From NCBI GenBank assembly GCA_002633005.1, contig NMRA01000188.1, forward strand, positions 358,921 through 418,920: 60,000 nucleotides of DNA, read 5' to 3'. The DNA comes from Phoronis australis (Eukaryota; Phoronida; Phoronidae). Position numbers and translations under genes: made by a program. Under the pieces are notes generated by a model. It was not told where the DNA came from, did not search any database, and saw only the letters and a list, made by a program, of their open reading frames with translations. This document shows positions 11,157-26,100 of this stretch, piece by piece (the stretch's first letter is position 1; every line of letters starts with the position of its first letter).

Positions 11157-14100
11157 CTGAAACGAAGAGGTACGACCTGATCACCAGATGCCTGAGCTTC
11201 AGAAATGAAAATAACATTGCATAAACCACTTTTCTGGTGAAATCTAGTCAAATAGTGTACCCAGTTCACTGGCAGATAATGGAGGTCGTAAGGGGGGGGG
11301 GTCAATCACACGTTACGAAGAAAAGGCGGTAACGTTTCATTTTGGTTATATGCAGGGATAGTGGCCCTAGGTCGCTCTAGCAATTTGTTATAGCGAGATC
11401 GCATGAAGCTTTATTTACTTGCATCGTCGAACTCGTCACATGCGGTAAAATGAAGACCTGTTGGAATTATTGGACGCCACGTAGCGTTGTGTTAGTTTTA
11501 AAGGGGCTTTATCTGTTTTACGTCTGAAGAACCCATTTGAAGTTACTAGCTTTGACCAGAGCTTAATAAAACAACGTTATCCATTGTGTTTTGTGACTTG
11601 GTTACAAGTCGCCTGTTCTCTCCGTAGAGTGTCCGACACTCGTCGAAATCAAGGTCGTTACATTTACTAGTTAACTACAGTACACGTTTGTCATCTGTCG
11701 ACGTGGAATTCAGCTCCGTACGGTCAACAGAGTGTTACACTGCAATGATGGGGTTAGCAGTCACGAATCCGCTCATATGGGAGTATGATCTTAGAGTGAC
11801 CTGCCGATAGTGTCCCTTTAATAACACACCTTTAGGTCGATTGCTTATGTTCATCAGCAATTTCATTTCCCAGCTTTTGCGTTCCATTTTCATTTGGCCA
11901 ACGATTGTAACCAGAACAGCAACTGAAGTGAATTTTATAAGAATACAAATGCGGTGTTACTTAATCAGTACAGTGTATGTAGTGACCCTGACGCCAAATA
12001 CACATTTGGTTACAAATAAGAACTAAAACTATGTGACTCACCCTGAACTTTTCACCACACTCTCTTTTCATTTGTTCTTTTGCGTTTTTGACGTCATCAG
12101 CCATTTGCCTTTGAGCAGGTAGCCCCATCTTACCACTGAACACTTGAGCTATCCATCGACATTGTAATTCAATAACGGACGTTAGAGATCCATTGCTGGA
12201 AACAATTCCGACAACGGCCAGTGTGTTGTGTTTTGACCGAAGTGGCCAGATGTATTTGTACAAGTTCAGTTCTTGTTGGCGTGTTGTTGGCACATCTGCA
12301 AAACATGGATACAATCCTAAAATCTCTGACAGAATTCAGTCTCTCTTCCTCAATTCATTTCACACTAATCATCGCCGCCTCACCACCTGTGACATTCGTG
12401 ATGGGTTAAAGAATGCTTGCCGCTTTGAGGCGTTGCAACCCGAATATCGCCAGATAGCTTAGTTCGTTAATGGTCATAGCATGATTTCTAAACTGAGAAA
12501 TGAACAAAAAGAGATCGATTTTATAACGGCAAGGGGGCTAAATCAAAGCAGGTTTTGTGACAAAAATCAAGGGTTTTATACCGCTTTCAGAGTGTTCAGG
12601 ATGAGATCTTGGACAGCACATATCAATATTTACCTGACACAACACCATCTTCGATCAGGTCAAAGTTGACTCCGTAACCTGTAGCATAAATCACAGCATC
12701 AAGCTCCTCGATTCTCGTTCCATCATCAAAAAGGGCGCCATCAGCCGTGAGTTGTACTGCATACGATTTCGGAAGAACTTTGCCACAAGCTATTCTCCAA
12801 CCTAACTCGTCATTAACGCAGATGGCAGCTTTGAATACGTTCTCCTCATCGGACTTCAACCCGTAGAGCTCATGGTCCAAGTACTTGTAAGCCTCTTTCT
12901 TGGCGTTGTATCCAAATAGCCACGAGAAAGGTATGGAAAAACGCCTAGCCAATAGATCCTTCGGAATGCCTTTGTCGGCAATTCTCTTCAGCAAGTAGAG
13001 ACCACTGCCAACGCTCAAAATAACCTGGACAAAACAGGAATATGCGTCACGAATCTGAAGCCGTCACGTAAATTTGCGAAAAATTGCATAGGAATTCTTA
13101 AGCTGTCAGGGTCAACTTTGTAAGAGATTAAGGAACTCAAGAAGACTTCAACAAACGAGCACGGGTTAAGTCAGTAAATGTCCAAACACACGGATATACA
13201 GCTTGCCTCAAGTAAGATGTTTAGACTAACCACATCTTTAACTTTCGTGCGTATTGAACGGACACTAAACTCTGTTTTGATGATTTCAACCAATCCTCAT
13301 TCTGTCACCTGCTTGTGCATCATTGGTGTCCAATTTGAGTGGCAAGAGCAAGGCAGAGCGTTGAAATGCGCCAACGACTGCACAGAATGGTGTGCTGGCA
13401 CAGAATACATTGAACCCATCCAAAATTAATGGGAAAGTATCGTCGTCTCTCAAAACTATTTATCAAATTTCATGAAAATACATCAAAGAAATCTCAATAT
13501 ACAAAGGCAAACGAAAAAACAAGCTGCCATTAGGAACGACTGCGGTAGCCGAATCTGCCCGTCCGGTGTCAAGTCAATAGGAATACAACTGCAAAATTTC
13601 AAAAAACATCTTGCAAGGGTAGACGCGAAATAATGTCACTTGGGGCACCACAGTAGTTGGACCCGTTTGAAAATCCACGTCAATCATGCTCTTGTCTGTA
13701 GGAACACATCTGCCACTTTTCATAATGGTCCTCTGCTCAGTTTAGTAGATGTAGAAGACAAAAACAGGCAAAATCAATAAAGAAGGCCACTGGTTGGTGC
13801 AGAATGCGCCAAATTCATCACAAAAAGGAAAGTTGCTGCTGTTTTCATAATAGAAATTTGTTTGCCTAATTTCATAAAAAACATCAAGCAACTCTGAAGT
13901 TACAGAGCCATAAAAAATAAAGTCGCGACTATGGAGCACAGCTATAGTTAAATTGGTCTGAAACTCGCCATCAGCTGTTGCTATCTCCATAGCAACATCT
14001 GCTATATTTCAGCAATGAGATGGCCCAGGGGAAATGAGATACAGCCTTGGACTCAAAAAGCTGCCACTACGGGGTGGCCGAGTAACTGAAAACGTACGTC

Positions 14101-17100
14101 CGAAAATCAACGTCAGCCTCGGTCTTCTCATTGTGAACACATCTCCAAATTATAACAACCCTTCAAGCGGTTTGGTGGATGCAGAGGGTGGTGTCAAAGT
14201 GTTCTCAAAAAATTAAAATGGCATCCGGGTGGCTGAGAATATGTCAAATCCGCCCGAATATGACAAGGCATTGTCGTTTCCTTAAAAAACCTATTTGCAG
14301 AGTTTCACGATAATAAAAGCAGCCGTTATACGTATGATCTATACGAAAAAGGAAACCTGTTGACTCTTTAATAGAAACTTGTTTATTAAATTTCATAAAA
14401 AATTTGCCAAAGAGTTTCAAAGATACTGTACACCCGACAACAAAAAATGAAACTGCCTCTAGGGGGGTCCAGCGGTAGTCGGATCCATCCTAATGTCGTC
14501 GTTGTCCGTTGTCAATTTCATAGAGTGGTTTGGTTGACATAGGGGCGGACGCCAAAAACAGACCAGAAAACAGCAAACATGGCCACTAGATGGCGTAAAA
14601 TTTGTCAAATCCCTCCGAAAACAGAAACACGTCATCGCTTTTTTAATAGAAAGCTTTTTACGAAGTTTCATAAAAATCCTTCAAGGAACTTCTGTGAAAC
14701 AGGGGGAAGGGAAACAATGAAACTGCCACAAGGGGCACAAGCTTTCGTTGGATCAGTCCGAAAGACGTCGTCGTCCGATGTCAACTTCATATAAATACAG
14801 TTGGTAAATTTAATAAAGACCTTGCAAATAGTTTAGGAGATGCATCCATGGGCGCAAAAACAAAACTGCCACTAGGAGACGCCTCAGTAGTCAGTAGTGC
14901 TTATGTACACATATACACATATACAAACAGATCTATATCACGTCTGTGTACGTGTGCTTGCATAGATTCTGTGTATTTCCCATGTCAGGTTCCAAATTGA
15001 CCAATCGCAAGCTCCGCCTCCTTCCGAAAAGTCACGTGACACCCGACAAACAAGAAAAACGTGGCAAATACTGAGTCGCTAAACGACGTTCCTGGTGCAA
15101 TTGATGGGTGTTTTTTGTACTTTCCTAAAACGTTTTGACAAAGGCAACACTCGGTACTTTTTAGTTGAGCGTCGTACGTTCATGACTTGGAAATTTGTAG
15201 AGCTGCGACGATGAAAAAAGTGTTCGAGGAAAAGTATTTCGGAGCCAGCGAAAACTGACAAGGCCGCTGATACGACATGTTTAGGTGAAGAGGGGTATCA
15301 AGTCGAGTTATCTGTACGATGCCATAGATTTCAGGATATTTCGAACAAAATCAGTAAAGATTCGCCGATATATTTATTCTGCCGTCTGCTAAATTCCGCC
15401 AAATGAAAAGTAGGTCACAACAGATAGTATTCTCCGAGTAAGGAGGTCTAGTCGATAGCACTGTTTGTACTTTTCTGATTTCGAGCAAAATATTTTGATT
15501 AAAAAATCAGATCGGTTACACAGACGTGCTTGTTCGGCTCCTGGTGCACCACTTTGATAAAATGAAATGTTCACAGCTTTGGATGAAATCAGGCACTACG
15601 AAGAAAGCCTCGTACATACCAAATCTTGAGATATACCGCAAAATGTCCAATTCCATAGTTGCAAGCCTACCAACGTTTCATGCAATTACAGGTTGTGACA
15701 CAGTTTCCCAGCTTCACGGACACGAAATAATGTCACCTGGAAAGTGTTTATGGAATACCATGCTCTCTTAGAAGAACTCGGGAGGAAAATACTTACACCA
15801 CAGGCGGCATCTCAAGCTGAAGAGTTTGTGTGCCATATTGATGGTGAGCACAATCAAGCTGCCTGCAATAGAGCTGTGTGTCGCCTTATTTGGCAAAGGT
15901 ATCTTGCATTAGTCTTTGCTGCCGTCGTCTGACGCTGTCCAGTGGCACATACAAAGAGCTAACTACCAGGCAACTGTTTGTAGACAGGGAGACAAGAGCA
16001 CTCAAGAACTCCTAGACATTGCTCATTCTAGTTTGATAGTTGTAGGCGAGCTCACAATACCTTTGTTGATGACACTATAACCAATTCCACATTCCTAAAT
16101 AGAACTATCAACATGTATAGGCACCAAGGGCTGTTCTAGCGTACGATGTGGTTGTTTACAAGTTGGACTCTGGTGCACTGATGCGTGCAAGTATATGGAC
16201 TCTCCGACATGTTGCCAGAATGCCAGTGATTGAGAAGTGATTGACTTGTTTATTACTATAACTTTCGAAGTTTTTACTGTTGCCCTTTGTCAAATGCCGT
16301 TAACCTGTAAGCTAATCTCATAATAATGGTAATGAATGGAGAAGAATTCGACTCTGGCACTTTAACTCAGAAAGCAAGATCGCTCCATGAGGAACCACAT
16401 TTGTCACGCTTTCTTTATTACGTGATGCTCAAAGAATTTTTTTACGGAAAATATTCTGTTTGACATGTTACATCCTTAATAAAAAACATGTTTTTATAGC
16501 AAACAATGTTTGTGTAGCTGTAATAAAAATGAAAATGAAATAGGAGTGGTTTGCCTCTGCTGGTAATCCATTGCAACTGACATTTTCATGAGTTCAAATC
16601 ATAACACATCTTTAAAATTCAAACTTTGAGCACAATCGTGATATCCAATCACTAAAATAGTGCTTAAAATGATCTTCGGTGCATGAGAACCTAATATATT
16701 GACATATGGCTCGGGAGCTACGAATACTTCTTAAGGCATTACAATTTGACGATGGCAGCTGGCGGCCATCTTAGATTTATCGACGACGTAAGCAAAAATC
16801 ATTTTGCCATACAATGTTATGCCTGAAACACTCCATAACTAATCTGAATTTATGTGTAAAGATGCCCTGAAATATTTGAGCTCACTATATTTCACTGTAT
16901 TTCCAAAGCAACATGTGCAACATAATGTGACCTTGACCTAGACGTTTTCGAGTGACCTTGAACTCCAATCACAAAAATAGTATCAGAATCTATTTCATCA
17001 TGCCTGAAAACCTGTAGTTTGATGTACCATACTCATTTAAAAAGGCATTAATTGGGACTTGCCAATTTCAGTCAATATGGCCCATTTATTGCCAAATTGG

Positions 17101-20100
17101 ATCTTGACTAAATATCGTGGGACACACGCTTGGCTGTTGACATAAACTTGCATCCACACCAAAATTTAACTAATTAAACGGAATGAATTGCAAATCTTAT
17201 CGCAAACTTACCGTCTTAGCATGGCGACTGATATCCACGGCTACGTCTCCTGCTGAATTGGCATTGCCTGTAAACGGACAGGAGATGAAAGTTTCAATGG
17301 AAAATACCAGTGAAACACTGTCAGTTAGCGCCATGTACAGTACAGTGTTGAAATGTCGAAACTGTTCTTCTCAGACAACAGAGACCGCGGGTGCATGGAA
17401 CAGTCAAGTTAGGGACTCAGCTATGCTCCCAAAAGTAAATTTTCCGCATTGTAGACTTTGTCCTACTGTTATATTTTTCGAACATGTTATTTTGGTTGTG
17501 AGCTCTTTTTTATTTTGACACTCTCTAATAATGTATTTGAAAACATATTTTAACGGAAACCCATCAGGACTCCGTCCTTGCATCAGAGGTAATTCACGAA
17601 AATTTCCTAATTTACAATATGAATTCAGCGTATAATTTACTCTTGGCATGTACCTAAACTGCAACTTAACGAAGCAATGATAAAATGTCAGAAAAAGATC
17701 AAACAGTGTTTGCACAGCCCACAAATGCTTTGAAAATTTAAGGAAAATTGCCGGCTTAGACTCTGGGATTGCTTCATACAACCAGTTACAACGGAATTTT
17801 TGAAGCTTTGTGAAACCAATATTTAAAATCTTGCTTTGGAACTTAGTGGAAGATTCTCTGGTTCTTTTGGTTTTTAGCTTAAAATCCATTGGCTACATGG
17901 TACATGACCCAAGTCGTCATTGCCAGCGACAAATATTACTTTTTTGAAGACACGGTCGCAAACAACCCCCGCTTTTAGTTTCCCGTTTGCGTACTGGGCG
18001 GTCTCTCGCAACTTTCATTGCGTGGGCCTTTTTGTCACAGGACGATGGAAATTCGTGAAGGTCACAACTAGGGGCCTTACCGATAACTAAAACTCGCTTA
18101 TTCTTAAAGGATTCGCCGCAGCGGAAGTCGCGGCTGTGCATCTGCTCTCCTCGAAACACGTTTTTTCCATCGATGAAAGGTGTAATAGGAATTTTGTTGT
18201 TTCCGATGGCCAAAATAACACGAGGAAATGTCTCTTTGTTTATTGACACGTCAGTTCCATCAGACCATTTCAAAGTCAGGTCCCAGTTTCCGCTAATTTC
18301 GTGGTCGGCGGATTTTTCTATTTTCAGTACTTCTGTATTTAGCTGAAAGTAGTCTTTCAGCCGGAAGTGTTTGGCATAACTTTCCAGATATTCATACATC
18401 AGATAGTGTGGCAGGTATGGCGGGTAGCTCTTTGGCATGGGGAAGTCGCTGAATTCCGTCCTGCACTTGCTGCTGTTGGTTACCAACGATGGGTAAAGGG
18501 CAGCCCCTTGGTTTGGTCGACAGGCATCTGAATAGTACCACACACCACCTGGAAATAATTTAAATCAATAAGACATTTCACTCCTTGTAATTAAAGTAGG
18601 CCTATTCTTATTTTAATTATTAATTGCGTACATATTTGGTATTGGATCAATTAAAAATGAGGGTGACCACTTCCCTGTTTTCCGAACGATCCCTCCTTGA
18701 GCAGACAGTAAAATCTAACAATCGCAAACCGGCGTTTACATGAGTGAGAACATAGACATCGGGATAAACACTATACCTTGGCAACGTCCACAGCTACGTT
18801 TTCATATCGAAACGCATTTTTTCCTTTTCAAAATGGTTACCCTTCCCATTCACAGGTGGGCCTATACAGTGAAACTGGCAGTTAATCATCTAACGCAACT
18901 TTTTGAAAAATGACTACACAGAAGAATGTGTTTTTGCAAATTTCATTTTTTCTGTGACCCTACTCGTGGGTATTAAACTTATCTTTGTGTAACTTTGAGG
19001 TCACGTCATCAAGTCAAAGTCTACTAGTAAATATGCTTAATCAGTGTTTGTTGTCGTACAGTATCAACACGTTCGTGTGGACGGAAAAGATGAGAAAACT
19101 CACGTCTTGACTAAAACCTTTAAAAATTGACACAAAAAGTCGCATTTCCAAGTGAAAACGTAATACCGTGGACACAGGCTTTAGTTGATCGAAAACGCCG
19201 CGAGAAAAAATGATCCATGTAATGCCTGCGGGCAATTTTGCATGCGCAAGAAATCCACATGAAGTTTTTTAATACCAGGGCGTTGTTTTCGGTATAGTCT
19301 AGGTACAACATTCAGTGTATCGAATAGCCGTAGCATCACTCATTTTTGCATGTAAAAGTGTAAAAATTACACATGGGTTCAAAAAGTTAGATCCCTTCGA
19401 AGTAGTAAACCTTTGGAATGGCGAACCGAATGGTAAGTAGTGGGGTGTTCCCAATCCCAAGTTCACGTAAGCAACTAAAGTAACACGCAAAAACATAATT
19501 AGATAAAAAATCATCAGGTTTTATGATCTCCGACTAAAATTTCTGTCCAAGTAGGTGTAATCACTCATTTAAGCGTGCCTGGTTTGAAAATTGGACAGGA
19601 CGTAACGAGAGAACGTTTTGGACCACATTACATCCGAATTGAGTCCCGTTATTTGCGAGCAGCCGCCACGGCATCGTCACCTCTGGTATTACTAATTCCA
19701 TCTCGTCTCAAAAACACAGAGCTGAGAGTCATCGTTGTGTATACAAACATCCCTATTAAGCTGCGTAACCTGAAGTCCCTAATGAAAACTCCACAGTGTC
19801 GAAGTTTGCAAAATATCAAATGTCCACTGTTCATGAAATTCGAGCAACGCAATGCTAGCTATGGGCCTGGAGCTACTCTTCGTGGTCTGTAACACTTTGA
19901 GATTCCTCGCCTTGTCAATATCATTTCTCTGCCGTTGTACACCTTTACAGCTAAAATGAGATTTACCGTCGTCCTTCTCCACGTGCTTTTTAGAGCAAAG
20001 TACTATGCAGTAGTCCCCTTCGAATTCCAACATCAATAAAACAGGTGTGCGCGTGTCGTAGGCCTCGTTTTCTTCCGTTGATCTGTTTGTCTCGAAAGCT

Positions 20101-23100
20101 TCTCGTACGTTATGCACGGGCACACTTGTCACTAGTACTACTAATAGTAGGTAGGAGCGGAGAAATACAGTCAATGGTCCTAAACACGAGGCTCAGCGTA
20201 CTTCAAAGATTTAAAGCTGAGTCACTTTACCCAAACTGATGATTTCTTATGCACGGTTAGATGGGTTGGATTGTTACTCAGGCAATAGTCGCTGGCAATC
20301 CGCATTTTGTCAAGCAGTTCTAACGCCTGCTATTGTAATTCAGTGAAACACAGGCTCCTGCTATTCAATGGAAACCAATGGTTCTCAAACTAAGGGAGCC
20401 CTGTATTACTATAATATTACCATTTGCCATAATGTTTTGCTCAGTGTTTTGAGCAACATGCAGGTGTTTCATTCTTGTGGTTATGATCTATATAATACAG
20501 CAGTGATTTTAGTCAACATTTTGGCCTCTTTGAACAGTTTTTCAAAATAGCAAATTTGACTCTTATTGAGGGGACCTCGTCGCGGCAAGATTTGGGCAGT
20601 GTGAAATGCTTCAGAACATTCGCACTGGCAAACACCCTCACGTTCACTCAAAATTAAAAACCGTGACGTCATTAATGTGTTTCTAGAAATATTACACTCA
20701 TAGGTTACAAAACACACAGCATACCAAAACAATTTCGAGTTTGATTTGGATTGAAGGCTTCACTATAAAGGTGACTGTATTCCCAAAACATTACCCTTTT
20801 CAGGGTTTTAAATCATACAAAAGTTCGAGCTAGAATCTCTTAAGCCCAAAAAGCCTTTAAATACAACGCGGAGAAAAAGAAAACATCTTTACTAGAATGA
20901 ACTCTTTTTAAGTTCCTTATCCTCAAAGTGAGCCAATTTTTCAAGGTGCTATTAAGCCAACCTCTCTTTACAACCGTCATGCACCGTTATGAGATTAGTC
21001 TCGTACAAACAATGTTGTTTTGGCCAAAATAATAGCAAGAGTCTAATCGCAAGCGCTCACTGGAAGATTGGCATATCCAGCTGCTGGATTTGGATACTAG
21101 TGTCCGAAGTTAATCCTAATGTATGTGATCGTGATTTCTATACACTTGATCTCGTGCTGTTCCTTGCTCAGATTATACATGTATGTGGTATCTTGGCCTT
21201 GGTTGAATTGATAGCTTGTAACTGTTTAAGACCAGGCGCAATAACCTGACTTGACAGGGCGGGTCAAAATGCACCAAACATGGCTTTAAGTAATAACAAA
21301 GTTTCAGTTCTTCCAAGTCAACTCAGGGATATATGTAGGGCTTGAAATTTTTCTCGTTTAAGAGGATTTTCTAGTGTTTGTTTTGATTTTCTTATATTTG
21401 ATTTCCAGCTTCCTCTATTTATCATTACTTTGACTTGATTCATGCAAAAACATCTATTTCAGTTAAATTTTACAACACAAAAAATAAAATATTTCTATCA
21501 CATAAGCCTATTTATTTGTGGAACTATACATCACTTGGAAAATTTTCTTCTTTTTGTCATTAGTCATTCCAATCTCTGTATTTAGTGGTAAGTTCTGAAA
21601 TTAATTGTTTTGTACTTTCCAAGATGTTCTATTCACATTGTTAGGGATAGGGATGGGGTTCGTTTCACCCTGCTCGTTCTTTTAGAGTACCCTTCTAAAA
21701 CCATTCCAGGGGATGCTCCCACAGGTTTTAACAGGACATGACACACAGCTGGGCGATTTTTCTCAGACTACTTATCTACAAAATGGCGATTGAAATAATC
21801 TGAAATAATCACTGCCAAAGCAAACTTTTCCCATGAATACAACAGGTTTCACTCTGGGAGTTAAAAACACTTCTTAAAGCTTAATGGGTGAAAAGACAAC
21901 TGTCCAAGAATTGCTAAAAAAAAAGATTAAGTAAGTGGGGGCATTAACCCTTATAAAAGGTTGTGCATTTGGAAAAATTAGGCTACATTTTCATTGAACT
22001 CCAAACCTCGGACAACAATCCTTTGTTCATTTGAGTCCAAACCAAAGGTTTTTAGCCAGAGTCTAAATGGGTGGTTATTCTTATAGTACTAGATTATGCA
22101 CAAAACTAAAGCTTGGGACACCTGCCGGTATTTTCGTTGCTACACATTTACTCTCGGGACATCGAGAGCACCTGTGCTGTTTTTATTTTCCTATTTACAA
22201 ATTTCCCTTCGGAACACTTCGAGTACATGTATTTTCGTAGCCTCAAATATCCTCTCGGAGATGAACTGTATCCAAAATATGGCAAGTCATGTGATTTTCA
22301 ATCTTGAGAATAACAGGCTAACTAAAGTCCGCACATGCACAGACAGCGTTCACCTATTAGGTGAAATATCAGTTTACGGCAAAAAACCCAAGCTGTTCTG
22401 GATGCCCTTGGAGATAAATGTTTTCAGTGCATGCTCGAACTTTTGGTCATTGTGGCCAATCATTCTCCACTGAGTTTGAAAGTCACGCAGGTTAAATTCA
22501 CCTCAAAGGAGAAATCTGAGTTTCCGAATATACCCAAGGTGGTATGCATGGCTTGGGATCCTCGCCAATCCTTATCATACCATACACCATCGGCCAACGA
22601 GTAATAATAATTGACGTCTTGTTCCACCAAACACAATGGAGAATGACCAATGGTGCGACTGGTTGTCCTAATTTAGTTGAGTCGAAAAAATGGCCCCCGT
22701 GCACCCCCCGGACTTCAACACTTTAAGTCCATTTTTGCCAAGGGAAACAAGTGTGAAAACCGAAAAAATAAGTTAACAAGCCGAAAAAGTGTCCCACATG
22801 CGTTTTTTTCATGCAAATTAGTGTCGCCATTACCGATTTTTCGTTATCTAATGACAGAGGACTTTGTTTATTCCTGTAATTGAAGAAATCAAGTGTGAAA
22901 ACTGATATTTTGAGTTTCAAGCATTACGAAGGAATAATTACTTCATAATATATTGCATCTGATTTGCATTATACGATTATTCATAATCAATACTACACTA
23001 AAGTGTAGATAAGCCAATACAAACACTAAAATATTGTGCAACTTTCAGTGCTTATATAGTCAAATTTTTAGCGAACCGTATTTCAACAATTTCGTTTTAG

Positions 23101-26100
23101 TATTTCAAGGAAAAAATACAGGGAAATTATAACAGAAATGTGGGCAGTCATTAGGTGCTGATGTCACTGCTTACATGTTCCATCACTCCTCGTCACGTTC
23201 ATCGCTTTCCGTGAAACTGCCATACAACTCGTCACTTTCCTCTTCCACTTCACAAACATCGATGAGCAAGATATCAATCAGTGAGTTTGGCAAGATAGGA
23301 CCACACGGCAACACATATTCTAACACTTCTTCGTCAGTCAGCATCCACCCTCGTCCTTCGTCATATGGTTTCGGCGCGCTTGTACAAAGCGACACGGTGA
23401 TTTACTCGTTGGATGTGAGGTTTCCGGGCAGCCAGACACGGTAGAAGTCAAGCAAGGTCAACCGTGGACTTGTGAGAATTTCATCTTCACCGACCACGTT
23501 GCGCAACATCTTGGTACGAGTAGCATCTATCAATTACTCACGACTCACACATGAGGCAAGTAAATTCCTCCATCCCTTTCAATTCTTCAGAACGTACAAC
23601 CCAATCAACGCCAGGTTGGCTGAATGTTGGGCGAAACTTTGAATTCTTTTCCAGTTTTTTTAAAGGGTTCAGTCTTTCCTTTATCTTTAAAATCACTGGT
23701 GCAATCTTCTCCAGTGTATTTATAAAACCCACACTAACCTGTTCCCAAGGATTTTTGTCCAGGTCGGGGAGATTCAGTAGTCGCCGATGTTTTTCAAACT
23801 CTGTATCTAGATATACCACTCAACTTTATGGCGCAAGTATGATGCAGCAGAATTACAAAGCAGAATTTAGTGTCATGGGATCTGACACGGCTTTTCTGTA
23901 CCCAAGTGAGACAACGTACTAGAGGTACAAAACGATTCTTGTGTCAGTCTCTCATTGGTTGCAGTAGATATGTGGGTGCTCCTGAGTATGAACTACAACA
24001 TCAGATTAATTTACTGTGTGACATCGCAGATTATTTTAAAGTAAAAAATACTCAGAAAATTATGTTCAGAGAAAGATTGTGGACTGTCCTAGCAATCGGA
24101 TGTAACTGGCTTCTCACCACTCTAGACTAACAGTAACAGTTGACAGAGTTGTGTTTTGTTGTCATCGTTTGCAAGAAAGGTTTTGAAGTCGTGCGGTTTC
24201 ATGTATGTGGTCCACCCACGATTATATTCTCTGAACTGCTACCTTAGAACCATTCCTGGGCTTTGATAAATTCAGGGAGATAGCGGACAGTTAATAAGAA
24301 CATGAAGTGCTTCTTCTACGCCATCTTCTCAAGTATTTGTAAATAGATCTCACCACATATTGTAGGGAGATTAGCTAACGTGTGGAGAAGTGTCATGCCA
24401 TCATGGATAAGTGGAGCATGCTCAGAAAAGTCTTCTGGAGCAATGTTTTCCAGAAGAATGCAAAAGGGAGGATGTGTTGGTCTTGGAAAAAGGGCCATCT
24501 GTTGTTCCAAGATGGAGATTCTACTTGAAGACTTCGTTGTCGGTTGCGACCTGTTAATGACTAGCATTGCTTTATCTTTGGAAGTTTCAAAACCAGGCTT
24601 TACCTCTTGAATCGTGATTCGTCAAGCACTGTTGACGATGTTGCTGCCATGTACATTCGTGGTCATTTTATTCAAACTGTCTCACTCACCACAGGATACG
24701 TTGTTACCCTCACGTGTGAGGAATAAGATGAATTGACACATCCCATCACGTTTGCCAAAGCGGTATAAAAACCTAAGACGGTCATAGCTCTCCGGGTGAC
24801 CCGGCCAGTTTGTGCAATATTAGGCTGCTTGCTTCAAAACAATTTTTGATGGCCACACAAAGAAGTTCGCGTTTGACGGTAACTTCCACTTTCCGTCTGT
24901 GATATCTTGTCCAATAGAGGAAATCAGTCTCTTGAATTTTTCACTCGTCATCAGCAAACGGAGAAATCGAATGAGTTGTGGAGGCAAAAGTTCTTAAATA
25001 TCAAGTTCAACGTAATATTGGCTGTTAATGACCACGGTAGTTCTGAAGGCTGTTTGCATGCCATCGGAATGTCATCTCAAAGACGTTTACCAGTACTTCC
25101 TAAACAATATGCTTGTGCCAAAGCAGATGAAAGGTTATACTTGATCTATGAAACAGCCAAAATGATTGTGTGACCTCTGTCAATTTTTGTGAAGTTGACT
25201 AGGTTTGCAATGAACCTGTCTTAAAACAACAATCAATAGCTTCTCAGAACGGTACCTAGGATTCCCATGCCCGTTCCTCAACTTAAAGCAAACGGAAGGA
25301 AGACACCTTGACTGCATCATTTTGTTGGACGATGCGAGTTTTAAGCTGCGGCAGTCTTTTGCATTCCTGTTCCTCTCACATTGCGTAATGCTGTAAAATT
25401 GTCATGCTCCCTTACAGAATCTAAACGAAGAATGCATAGGGGTAGAAACTGGTCTTTCGCTTCATTTGCTAAGTTTCGACCTGGTTTTATATAGGCATGA
25501 CGTTTGCATCTGTCTGGATAGCTGCCTTAGTTTCGAACGCAGTCTGATTTCCCTGTCCCCCACATTGGATTCGCTCTGATTGACAGGTCAATAACCGAAT
25601 GCATATTTTATGTTAGTTTCTATTCAAGACGTTTATTTATGTCAAAAGCTGATTTACAGATTTGATGTGTTATCATGTGACTGTCTTAAAAACAATGCTC
25701 ATCTTCTTTAAAGATGAGAAACACTGTTTCATTTGTTGAATCTAAAATATATTTTGGTTGGACGTCACCCTAAATATAATGGCACGGTTTGTTTTCTTTT
25801 ATGCTGTCGACATCAAAATCCTGCATTTGGATAAAAATATTGAATTTTCATGCCCCACACAACATTTCTGTTACATATGTTGCGTGTTTTGTACCGGCAA
25901 GATGACTTTCACCACTTACTTGTAGTTGCAGTTGTAGTGTTAATGTTTGTCCCACAAAACACAAGCCCAGACACAATTGTGTTGTCGGGGGATATAATTG
26001 CGAAATATAGCAAAATCGGTGGTGGTGGCACTAATTTGCATAAAAAACATACGTGGGACATTTTTCGGCTTGTTAACATCATTTTTCCTTTTTCACACAT

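Larger units (their letters stand above)
7455..12235. repeat. Segmental duplication, copy A (partner 35640-39366)
   Basis: Collinear with 35640-39366: the 'TAGCTGGCTGGCTACGGAT' start, a GT-rich microsatellite, the CCCCCAAATCCTAAAG block, FMO exon 5, its intron and part of exon 4. Copy A has an extra 663 bp element at 9732-10394. The N run in copy B hides the part equivalent to 7740-8545. Similarity stops at about 12235 inside FMO exon 4. Confidence 0.8.

Noticed and set aside
17404-17889. 161-codon minus ORF
   Set aside because: No domain, overlaps another ORF on the opposite strand, and lies just past FMO exon 2 in intronic sequence.
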